A stretch of 64,000 nucleotides of DNA from Streptomyces sp. NBC_00654. Lineage in GTDB: Bacteria; Actinomycetota; Actinomycetes; Streptomycetales; Streptomycetaceae. Under the pieces are notes generated by a model, which saw only the letters and a program-made list of their open reading frames with translations, had not been told where the DNA came from and did not search any database. Below, piece by piece: positions 25,022 through 33,202 of the stretch. The stretch is taken from assembly GCF_026341775.1 (NCBI RefSeq), contig NZ_JAPEOB010000003.1, positions 1 through 64,000 of the forward strand, written 5' to 3'. Each line of letters opens with the position of its first letter. Positions within the stretch are counted from its first letter, which is position 1. A program made the position numbers and the translations under genes.

Positions 25022-26626
25022 TCAGCTCCGCAGGTGCGCCAGCACCGACGCCATCGCCCGCTCCACCGCCCGCCGCGCCTCGTCGGTGTGGTCGACCGTC
25101 TCGAACCCGTGGTGGGCGTGCGGAATGTCGATCACCTCGACCGCCGCTTCGGCCTTCTCGGCGGAGTCGAGGAACTCCTGGACCGTCACCGCGATCTCCG
25201 GCGACTCCAGGCCCACCCGGGTCAGGACGACCGGCAGGCTCCCCGCCCCGCTCACCGCGTCCGCCGGCCGGAACCGGGGCTCCACGGTCCCCCAGTTGGG
25301 CAGCGGCGCGAGCGCGGGATAGGTGGCCGCCACACACCGCAGCCACGGCGGGGGCGCCGCCAGCCAGTCGGCCGACAGCAGTCCGCCGACCGAGCAGAAC
25401 CACAGGGCGATCCGCTGCCCGTCGACACGCGGATCGGACCGTACGAGTTCGACCGCGTCGGCCACGTCCTGGGCGGCGCGCGCGAAGTCACCGAGTCCGT
25501 GCAGCCGGTGGTCGAGCGTCACACCGACCGCGCCCAGGTCCGCCGCGTACGAGGCGTAGCCGACCAGGCCCGGCCAGTCGCGTGGTGTCGGCAGCCCCCC
25601 GGCCGGAACCGGGCCGCCGTGGACGAGGACCACCGCCGGACGGGGCCCGTCCGCGTCCGGCGGATACAGGTCGACCCGGCCCACGCGCTCCCTGCGCCGC
25701 TCCGGCAGGTCCAGGAGGAAGGGCCGCAGATGTGCGGGCTGTTCACCCACCTCCGGGGCGATCCGGTGTCCCTTGCCCTCGGCCGCCGCCAGCAGGACGC
25801 CGGTCAGCTCGTCCGGGGCCGAGAGCATCGGCCAGTGTCCGGTGTCGAGTTCGAAGAAGCTCGCCTCCGGGTCGACGAGCGCCTGGAACTGCGGAACCCC
25901 GAGCCCCACCATCCTCTCCACGATGGCGATGCTCGACCCGTTGGCCGTGCACAGGACACCGGACATCGGCAGCCCGGAGGCCGCCCCCGACAGCCGGAGC
26001 GGCTGGGTGAGGGTGCGCACGGGCTGGGGTGCGGCCAGACGGTCCAGCCGTGCCAGCGCGTCCGCGGTCAGGCCCGCGGTACTGCCCCAGCGCGTCCACT
26101 CACCGGGAGCCGGCGGCGGGAGCGGGCCGGTGCGCTCGGTGCTTCCGGTGCTTCCGGTGCTTCCGGTGTGGGCAGTGCTCCCGGTGTGGGCGGTGGACGC
26201 CGTGTGCGCCTGGTGCGCCGTGGCCGGTTCGCCCGAGGCCTGCGGGCCGCCCTGGAGCCGTTCGCGTACGGAAGGGTCCGGGACCAGTTCGAGCGCCGCG
26301 TCACCGTTCTGGGCCAGGCCCACGTCCAGGTACACGATCCGCGCGATCCGCTCCGGGCGGCGGTCGGCGGCGCCCAGAGCCGGATGGATGCCGTATCCGT
26401 GGCCGACGAGCACCACCTCCGGCTCGTCCACATGGTCGATCAGCCGGACCAGGTCCTCGATGTGCGTCTCCAGGTCGGTGTCGGGACCGCCCAGGTGGCG
26501 CCGGTCCCCCAGCCCGGTGAGCGTCGCCGGGTGGACCCCGGCCCCCGACTCCCTCAGCCCGGCCGCCACTTCCCGCCAGATCCAGCCACCGGTGTGGCTG
26601 CCCGCCACCAGCACGAACGCCGTCAT
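25022..26626 (-). CDS. Fused double alpha/beta hydrolase, first domain lacking its serine nucleophile
   Basis: The 534-residue protein reads leftwards from ATG 26626 behind GGGAGG. Residues 1-235 are an alpha/beta hydrolase of the esterase type (MTAFVLVAGSHTGGWIWREV). The nucleophile elbow, normally GHSYG, reads VVLVGHGYGIHP here, so the serine is glycine (codon GGA). A Ser/Thr/Gly linker of HTGST-type repeats follows. Residues about 295-534 are a second hydrolase with VVLVHGGPVPAGG, elbow ALWFCSVGGLL and HAHHGFE, apparently intact. The C-terminal part is thus the likely active enzyme and the N-terminal part a binding domain. A MerR-type promoter drives it. Confidence 0.83.
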   Translation of the reverse strand: MTAFVLVAGSHTGGWIWREVAAGLRESGAGVHPATLTGLGDRRHLGGPDTDLETHIEDLVRLIDHVDEPEVVLVGHGYGIHPALGAADRRPERIARIVYLDVGLAQNGDAALELVPDPSVRERLQGGPQASGEPATAHQAHTASTAHTGSTAHTGSTGSTGSTERTGPLPPPAPGEWTRWGSTAGLTADALARLDRLAAPQPVRTLTQPLRLSGAASGLPMSGVLCTANGSSIAIVERMVGLGVPQFQALVDPEASFFELDTGHWPMLSAPDELTGVLLAAAEGKGHRIAPEVGEQPAHLRPFLLDLPERRRERVGRVDLYPPDADGPRPAVVLVHGGPVPAGGLPTPRDWPGLVGYASYAADLGAVGVTLDHRLHGLGDFARAAQDVADAVELVRSDPRVDGQRIALWFCSVGGLLSADWLAAPPPWLRCVAATYPALAPLPNWGTVEPRFRPADAVSGAGSLPVVLTRVGLESPEIAVTVQEFLDSAEKAEAAVEVIDIPHAHHGFETVDHTDEARRAVERAMASVLAHLRS

Positions 26627-26690
26627 GTACGCCTCCCTCTCCCGCCGTGGTCCGCACGGCCGCCCTCCCGGGCCGCTCGTGCTCCCGCGT

Positions 26691-26721
26691 AACGTAGGAA
26701 CTCCCCCTGAGGGAGGTTCAA
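26691..26721 (-). promoter_or_regulatory. MerR-type promoter/operator with 19-bp spacer
   Basis: Read on the minus strand, TTGAAC (26716-26721) and TACGTT (26691-26696) are separated by exactly 19 bases. The spacer carries a dyad, AACTCCCCCTGAGGGAGGTT on the plus strand at 26699-26718. An overlong spacer with a central dyad is the hallmark of MerR-activated promoters. It fires towards the hydrolase gene, whose start is 65 bases downstream. The MerR gene's ribosome-binding site (GGGAGG) lies in the same dyad. Confidence 0.8.
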
Positions 26722-26724
26722 GAC

Positions 26725-27702
26725 GTGTGCCCCGACGGCATGTGGAACGACGCACCCCCCGACGGCACATGGAGCATCGGAGAGCTGGCGGCGCGGGCGG
26801 GCGTCACGGTCAAGACCGTCCGCTTCTACTCGGACCGCGGTCTGCTGCCCGAGGCGGCGCGCAGCACCGGGGGTCATCGCCGTTACGGCCCCGAGGCCCT
26901 CGACCGCCTCCGGCTGATCCGGTCGCTCCGCACCCTGGACCTGCCGGTGCCGGACGTGGGCCGGGTGCTGGACCGGGACGACGCGCTGGAGGACGCGCTG
27001 GAGGACGTCATCGCGGACCGGCTCAAGGACCTCGGAACGCGCATGACCGCGATGCGCTGGCGGGAGGCCGCGCTCCAGCTGCTCCAGGACTGCCCGCCGG
27101 GGGAACGGGCCGGGCGGCTGCTTCTGATCGGCGCGATGACCACCCCGCCCGACACCACGTCACTGGCGCGTTTCTGGCGTCGCGTCCTGCCCGTACGGCT
27201 TCCGGCGGCGCAGAAGTCGTGGATCATCGAGGCCGCGGTTCCGCAGCCTCCGGCGGATCCGACCCCGGCCCAGGTGCTGGCCTTCGCCCGGCTCCACGCG
27301 CTCGCCTCCGACGTCGGCTCCGGCATCGGTGGCGACATCAGCGTCTGCCGGCCCGAGTACCTGCTGCTGGGCGAGGGCTGCCGGCCGGACATGCTCTACG
27401 ACGGTCTCCGTGAGGCGTTCGCGATCGCCTCCCCCGACCTGCGGGCGGGGCGGCCCCCGCGCGAGGGCGAGGCTCTCGACAGCTTCGTCGCCGCGTTCGC
27501 CCGCCTCCGCGGTCTGCGGGACACCCCCGGTTTCCGCCACCGGCTCAGCGGCGTGCTGGCCCGGACCTCGGACCCCCGGATCGGCCGTTACTGGGAACTG
27601 ACCGCCCAGCTGTCCAGCTCACCGGAGCCGACGTTCGGCGCGTCGGAGGACTGGCTCCGCGCCGCCCTGGACACCCAGGTGGCCGGGGCGACGGCCGGCT
27701 GA
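26725..27702 (+). CDS. MerR-family transcriptional regulator
   Basis: A 325-residue protein with GTG start 26725, eight bases after GGGAGG. Residues about 16-85 are the MerR winged helix (WSIGELAARAGVTVKTVRFY, then GLLPEAARSTGGHRRYGPEA), followed by a short helix with LEDALEDVIADRLKD. The remaining 200 residues are a helical sensor domain without the cysteines of metal-sensing MerR proteins, which points to an organic effector. Divergent from the hydrolase gene across a MerR-type promoter, it most likely activates that gene and represses itself. Confidence 0.9.
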   Translation: MCPDGMWNDAPPDGTWSIGELAARAGVTVKTVRFYSDRGLLPEAARSTGGHRRYGPEALDRLRLIRSLRTLDLPVPDVGRVLDRDDALEDALEDVIADRLKDLGTRMTAMRWREAALQLLQDCPPGERAGRLLLIGAMTTPPDTTSLARFWRRVLPVRLPAAQKSWIIEAAVPQPPADPTPAQVLAFARLHALASDVGSGIGGDISVCRPEYLLLGEGCRPDMLYDGLREAFAIASPDLRAGRPPREGEALDSFVAAFARLRGLRDTPGFRHRLSGVLARTSDPRIGRYWELTAQLSSSPEPTFGASEDWLRAALDTQVAGATAG

Positions 27703-28257
27703 CCGGTCCGAACCTCCTTTTTCCGGCGATCCGTTGGCCGGTCAGGCCCCGTTGGCAGGTCGGGTCCCGTTGGCCGGTCAGGCCCCGTTGACCGGTCCGC
27801 GGTCGGCCCGCATGCCCCCGCAGACCCGCCGGAAACCAGAGCATTCCCGCCGGAACAAGACACAAGTCGGCGCGCCGGAGGGCCTGATGAACGGCTGAAA
27901 TCACTCCCCCGTGCGGCATGGAACGTGAAGTACCGGTGAATCCGCCTTCATGTTCGATCTCCCATATCCGGCTGACCACGCAGAACAGGCCCTGTCAGAT
28001 ATTCACGGGCGCTTTTCGCCGGATGACCGGATTACCGCCTTGACCATCTCTTGATACAAGAACGAAACTCGCAGAGGCACTCATGCATCAGGAGCCACAA
28101 GCGCATGTGCATGCGAATTGGCCCTGCGAGACATAGATCGCACGGGGTGTGCGGCGGGGGAAGCAGCGAAGATCGTATGTCCGTGACCACATGATCAGCG
28201 GGCAATTCCTTCACCTCCTCTCCTCATCTCTTGGTGCGCGAAGGGAATGGAGGGGGA
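27703..28257. other. Upstream region of the contractile injection system operon
   Basis: No convincing gene. After the 18-bp repeats, the part from about 27900 to 28150 is richer in A+T than its surroundings and should hold the promoter of the 30-kb operon. Visible elements are TTGACC at 28039-28044, the dyad TCTTG-ATA-CAAGA at 28049-28061 and the palindrome CGCATGTGCATGCG at 28102-28115. A strong ribosome-binding site (GGAGGGGG) is at the end. I cannot fix a -10 box with confidence. Confidence 0.5.
27733..27804 (+). repeat. Four 18-bp tandem repeats
   Basis: GTTGGCCGGTCAGGCCCC occurs at 27733-27750 and identically at 27769-27786. Two diverged copies lie at 27751-27768 and 27787-27804. The array is non-coding, just downstream of the MerR gene. 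Confidence 0.9.
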
Positions 28258-30108
28258 ATGCCGACGCACATGGGCTATCCCGGCGTATACATCGAAGAAC
28301 TTCCCAGCAGCGTTCGGACCATCGCCTCGGTCACCACATCGGTGACCGCTTTCGTGGGGCACACCCGCCGAGGACCGCTCAACCAACCGGTGCGCATCAC
28401 CAGTTTCGCCGACTTCGAGCGGCGTTTCGGCGGACTCACGTCGCGGAGCGCGGTCGGCTACGCCGTGCACCAGTTCTTCGGCAACGGCGGGACGGTCGCG
28501 GTCATCGTCCGGGTGGCCAAGGCCGGCACCGGTGAAGAGGCCTGCGTCACCCTGGAGTCCACCGAGGGCCGCAGCGCGTGCCCCGTGCTGGAGGTCCACG
28601 CGAAGGAACCGGGCGTGTGGGGCTCGGGGCTGCGGGTGGCCGTCGACCATGACACGTCCACCCCCGACAAGACCTTCAACCTGCATGTCCTGGACGCCCG
28701 CGGCGGTGCCCGGGAATCCTTCACCGGCCTGTCGATGCACCCCGGTCACGGCCGCTTCGTCGAAACGGTCGTGGGAGCGGGCTCCTCGCTCGTCCGGGTG
28801 AAGGTTCTGGACGAGGACCGGCCCGACCCGTCCGGCACCGTCTCCAAGCCGTTCGCCGCGAACCTGCCCGGCCTGAACGTCGAGCTGAAGGTGAAGATCG
28901 GCGATGTGGAGCGGGAGTTCACGCTCTTCGAACCCGACCGGGACGGCGAACCGCCGCAGACGGTCCCCGAGCTTGCCCTGCTCCTGGAGCGCAAGCTGCG
29001 GGCCCTGCCCGACGCCCCCGGCAAGCACGCCTTCGCCGGCGCGGAGGTCATCGCCTTCGGCCGCCGCCTCCAGGTGGTCGCCGGGTCCGTCGACCCGGAC
29101 GACATCGTGCGGTTCGTCGGCGAGTGCGCCAACGACCTCGGCCTCGAAGCCTCGGTGAACCCGCCCGTCTTCCCGCTGGCGGGCGGCAAGGACGGCGACG
29201 CCCCCGGACCGCTCGACCTCATCGGCAGCGAGGCCCGCAAGACCGGGGTGCACGCGCTGCGCGACGTGGACGACGTCAACCTGCTGGCGCTGCCCGAGCT
29301 CTCGGCGTACGAGTCCGTCGACGACATGGCGACCGTGCTGTCCGCCGCCGAACAGCTCTGCCGCGAACGCCGGATCTTCCTGCTGGTCGACTCGCCGTCG
29401 ACCTGGGGAAGCGTCGACGCGGCGCGGGCCGGGATCGGCGCGTTCGACGCGGTACGCAGCGACCACTCCGGCCTGTACTTCCCGCACCTCCAGCTCACCG
29501 ACCCGCTGACCGGGCGGCTCCGCTCGTTCCCGCCCTCGGGCGCGGTGGCCGGTGTCATCGCCCGTACGGACGGGGAGCGCGGCGTCTGGAAGGCCCCGGC
29601 GGGCACCGACGCGCGGCTGGCCGGAGTGCGTTCCCTGACGGTCAGGCTGACCGACCGGGACAACGCGCTGCTCAACCCGCTGGGCGTCAACTGCCTGCGG
29701 ACCTTCCCGGTGGTGGGGCCGCTCGTCTGGGGCGCCCGGACGCTCCAGGGCGCGGACGCGCTGGAGAGCGAGTGGAAGTACGTTCCGGTGCGCCGGCTCG
29801 CCCTGCATATCGAGGAGAGCCTGTACCGGGGACTTCAGTGGGTGGTCTTCGAGCCGAACGACGAACAGCTGTGGCAGCAGATCCGGCTGAATGCCTCGGC
29901 CTATCTGAATGATCTGTTCCGCCAGGGCGCGTTCAAGGGCGGCACACCCCGTGAGGCGTACTTCGTGAAGTGCGACAAGGACACCACCACCGATGCCGAC
30001 GTCGAGCGCGGTGTGGTGAATGTGGTGATCGGCATCGCACCGGTCAGGCCCGCCGAGTTCGTGATCGTCAAGATCCAGCAGATGGCCGGTCAGTTCGACC
30101 TCTCGTAA
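28258..30108 (+). CDS. eCIS contractile sheath protein
   Basis: The start is ATG 28258, four bases after GGAGGGGG. The 616-residue protein opens GYPGVYIEELPSSVRTI and continues with TSVTAFVGHTRRGPLNQPV and FADFERRFGG, the standard N-terminus of phage-tail/Afp sheath subunits. The C-terminal fifth carries the conserved NPLGVNCLRTFPVVGPLVWG, then KYVPVRRLALHIEESLYRGL and FVIVKIQQMAGQ. These are the parts that form the handshake between subunits and hold the tube. The variable middle (about 150-300) is surface-exposed in relatives. There is a single sheath gene, unlike the two or three in Afp/PVC. Confidence 0.96.
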   Translation: MPTHMGYPGVYIEELPSSVRTIASVTTSVTAFVGHTRRGPLNQPVRITSFADFERRFGGLTSRSAVGYAVHQFFGNGGTVAVIVRVAKAGTGEEACVTLESTEGRSACPVLEVHAKEPGVWGSGLRVAVDHDTSTPDKTFNLHVLDARGGARESFTGLSMHPGHGRFVETVVGAGSSLVRVKVLDEDRPDPSGTVSKPFAANLPGLNVELKVKIGDVEREFTLFEPDRDGEPPQTVPELALLLERKLRALPDAPGKHAFAGAEVIAFGRRLQVVAGSVDPDDIVRFVGECANDLGLEASVNPPVFPLAGGKDGDAPGPLDLIGSEARKTGVHALRDVDDVNLLALPELSAYESVDDMATVLSAAEQLCRERRIFLLVDSPSTWGSVDAARAGIGAFDAVRSDHSGLYFPHLQLTDPLTGRLRSFPPSGAVAGVIARTDGERGVWKAPAGTDARLAGVRSLTVRLTDRDNALLNPLGVNCLRTFPVVGPLVWGARTLQGADALESEWKYVPVRRLALHIEESLYRGLQWVVFEPNDEQLWQQIRLNASAYLNDLFRQGAFKGGTPREAYFVKCDKDTTTDADVERGVVNVVIGIAPVRPAEFVIVKIQQMAGQFDLS

Positions 30109-30145
30109 TCCAAGGACCCGAGGTAAAGGAACACGAAGGAAACCG

Positions 30146-30670
30146 ATGGCTGAGTTCCAGGTAAACGCCCATCGCTTTGACCCCTACAAGAATTTCAAGT
30201 TCCTGGTTCTGTGGGACGGTCGAACGGTCGCGGGCATCAGCAAGATCAGTCCGTTGAAGCGGACCACGGAAGTGGTCAAGCACCGGCACGGCGGCGACCC
30301 CAGTTCGCCGAGGAAGTCGCCGGGCCGCTCCGAGTTCGAGGGGGTCACGCTGGAACGCGGTGTGACCCACGACCCGGAGTTCGACCGCTGGGCCAACAAG
30401 GTCTGGCAGGTCGGCGCCGGGCTCGGCTCCGAGGTGTCGCTGCGCGACTTCCGCAAGGACATCATCATCCAGGTCCTCAACGAGGCCGGGCAGGTCGCGG
30501 TCTCGCACAAGCTCTACCGGGCGTGGGTGAGCGAGTACCAGGTCATGGGCGAGCTCGACGCGAACGCCAACGCGGTCGCCATCCAGAGCGTGAAGCTGGA
30601 GTGCGAGGGCTGGGAGCGGGACTACGAGGTTCCGGAACCGGCCGAGCCGTCGTTCACCCACCCTGCCTGA
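30146..30670 (+). CDS. eCIS inner tube protein (gp19-like)
   Basis: A 174-residue protein starting at ATG 30146, 37 bases after the sheath gene. It shows the T4 gp19-like tail-tube pattern over its whole length: DPYKNFKFLVLWDGRTVAGI, FEGVTLERGVTHDPEFDRW, RDFRKDIIIQVLNEAG and WVSEYQVMGELDANANAVAI. It forms stacked hexameric rings inside the sheath. Next to the sheath gene and with its own good ribosome-binding region, it should be highly expressed. Only one tube gene is seen. Confidence 0.95.
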   Translation: MAEFQVNAHRFDPYKNFKFLVLWDGRTVAGISKISPLKRTTEVVKHRHGGDPSSPRKSPGRSEFEGVTLERGVTHDPEFDRWANKVWQVGAGLGSEVSLRDFRKDIIIQVLNEAGQVAVSHKLYRAWVSEYQVMGELDANANAVAIQSVKLECEGWERDYEVPEPAEPSFTHPA

Positions 30671-30697
30671 GCCTCGCGCGTGCACGGAGGAAAGACG

Positions 30698-30736
30698 ATG
30701 GCTCCTCGTCGTAGCCCGGCCGGGGTCCGGACATGA
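30698..30736 (+). CDS. Possible 12-residue coupling mini-ORF
   Basis: ATG 30698 has the strongest ribosome-binding site in the area (ACGGAGGAAAGACG). It opens a 12-codon frame, MAPRRSPAGVRT, whose stop overlaps the next gene's ATG as ATGA (30733-30736). The next gene has no ribosome-binding site of its own outside this frame. It may therefore serve to deliver ribosomes to that gene. The peptide itself may be irrelevant. Confidence 0.45.
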   Translation: MAPRRSPAGVRT

Positions 30737-31537
30737 CCCCCGGTACGGGTCCGGTGGGACCCGCCGAGCTGCTGGCCGCGTGGGAGAGCGGGCTCGCCCT
30801 GGGTGCGGCGGACAGGTCGCTGCTGCTGCACCGGGCGGCCCGCCCGGGGACCGGTACGGACGCGTTGCTGTCGGTGCCGGTCGGTGAGCGGGAGGCGGAC
30901 CTGTTCGCGCTGCGCCGCTCGCTGTTCGGCGAGCTGATGCAGGTACGCATCGAGTGCGGGTCCTGCGACGAGGCGATGGAGTTCGACCTCGACGCGGGTG
31001 CTCTGGGCGCGCGCGGGACGGTCCCGGACCGGCCGCTGAGGGTGGCGGAGGACGGGTGGGTGGTCGAGTTCCGGCTGCCGACCGTCGCCGACCTCGCGGC
31101 GGCCGGGGGTGCCGGGACGACCGGCACCCCCGGCCCGCACGGCCCGCACGGTTCGCACGGTTCGCACGGTTCGCCGTCCGACGCACGGCGCCGGCTGTTG
31201 ACGGGCTGCACGCTGCGGGCCCTGCGCGACGGGGAGCCCGTCTCCGCGGAGCAACTGGCCGAGCTGCTCCCCGAACGGGTGGAACAGCTCATCGCGGAAA
31301 AGGCCGCGGAGGCGGACCCGACGGCCGAGGTGACGCTGAACGTGGTGTGCCCGGAATGCGGCGCGTCGACCGTCGCCGAGCTGGACATCTCCTTCTACTT
31401 GTGGACCGAACTGGACAACTGGGCAAGGGATTTGCTCCTGGACGTCCATCTGCTCGCCACCGCCTACGGGTGGAGCGAGCCGGAAATCCTGGCGCTCAGT
31501 CCCCTTCGGCGCCGCTACTACCTGGAGCTGTGCACCG

Positions 31538-31545
<8 letters not shown>
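30733..31545 (+). CDS. T4-like baseplate/tail assembly protein with zinc ribbon
   Basis: A 270-residue protein in the place where contractile systems encode the small T4-type baseplate/tube-associated protein. Two cysteine pairs, IECGSCDEAMEF (about residue 75) and VVCPECGASTVAEL (about 205), would bind zinc. The middle has a low-complexity Gly-Pro-His/Gly-Ser-His insertion (about 133-153). The end, YGWSEPEILALSPLRRRYYL, is the recognisable family tail. Its role in assembly is inferred from family and position. It overlaps the following gene by eight bases. Confidence 0.72.
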
Positions 31546-32320
<775 letters not shown>

Positions 32321-32324
32321 CGAC

Positions 32325-33197
32325 ATGAGCAACGCACTCGCCGTCGCCACGGTCACCCAGGCGCTCGCCCTGCTGATCGAGAGCAACCTGGGGCCGGAGA
32401 TGGACATCGCGGTCAAGGTGGAGACCCGCAAGCCGCCGTCGGAGCCGCCGGGCGAACCGACCATCACGGTCTTCCTCTACCAGGTGACCCCGAACGCCGC
32501 GATGCGCAACAACGACCTGCCGACACGCGCCTCGGACGGCACCCTGCGCAACCGCGCGGCGGCACCGCTGGATCTGCACTACGTCATCAGCGCGTACGGG
32601 GAGGAGGCGGAACTCGTCGGCCAGCGGCTGCTGGGCTGCGTGATCCGCACCCTGCACGAGATCCCGGTGCTGCCCAAGGAGTTGATCGAGCTCGCCGCGG
32701 AGCGCCCGTATCTGTCGGGCAGCGATCTGGCCGCCTCGATACAGAAGGTGCGCTTCACACCGACGGTCATGGATGTCGACGAGACGTCCAAGCTCTGGGG
32801 AATGCTGCACCAGACCCCGTACACCCTGTCGGTGGCCTACCAGGCGTCGCTGGTCGTGATCGAGGGCCGGGAGAAGCCGGTCCCGGCGAAGCCTGTGGAG
32901 GAACGCACGGTACGGGTGCTGCCGTTCGGTGCCCCCGGGGCGCCGGTGCCGCCCGCGGCGGAGACCCCGGACGCGGGGGACACGGCGGCCGGTACGGACG
33001 CGGGGACGGCCTCCCCGCCCGCGCAGAGCGCGCCCGCAGCCGCGCGGACCGCCGCCAGGTCGCCCGCCGGAACGCCGGCCGAGGCGCCGGCGAAGACCCC
33101 CGCCAAGGCCACGAAGGCCCCCGCCCGGCGGGCGGCCGCGCCCCGTCCCCGTAAGGCCGCCGGGAGCGACGCACCGACGCCGGACGACAAGAGCTGA
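32325..33197 (+). CDS. DUF4255 tail cap/terminator protein
   Basis: A 290-residue protein started at ATG 32325. Residues 1-185 are the DUF4255 domain: VTQALALLIESNLGPEMDIA, PTITVFLYQVTPNAAMRNND, then PLDLHYVISAYG and YTLSVAYQASLVVIE. In Afp/PVC the equivalent (Afp16/Pvc16) caps the tube and sheath at the distal end. The remaining 100 residues are an Ala/Pro/Lys-rich disordered tail (for example KTPAKATKAPARRAAAPRPR), unusual for the family and histone-H1-like in composition. Confidence 0.9.
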   Translation: MSNALAVATVTQALALLIESNLGPEMDIAVKVETRKPPSEPPGEPTITVFLYQVTPNAAMRNNDLPTRASDGTLRNRAAAPLDLHYVISAYGEEAELVGQRLLGCVIRTLHEIPVLPKELIELAAERPYLSGSDLAASIQKVRFTPTVMDVDETSKLWGMLHQTPYTLSVAYQASLVVIEGREKPVPAKPVEERTVRVLPFGAPGAPVPPAAETPDAGDTAAGTDAGTASPPAQSAPAAARTAARSPAGTPAEAPAKTPAKATKAPARRAAAPRPRKAAGSDAPTPDDKS

Positions 33198-33202
33198 GCC
33201 GC

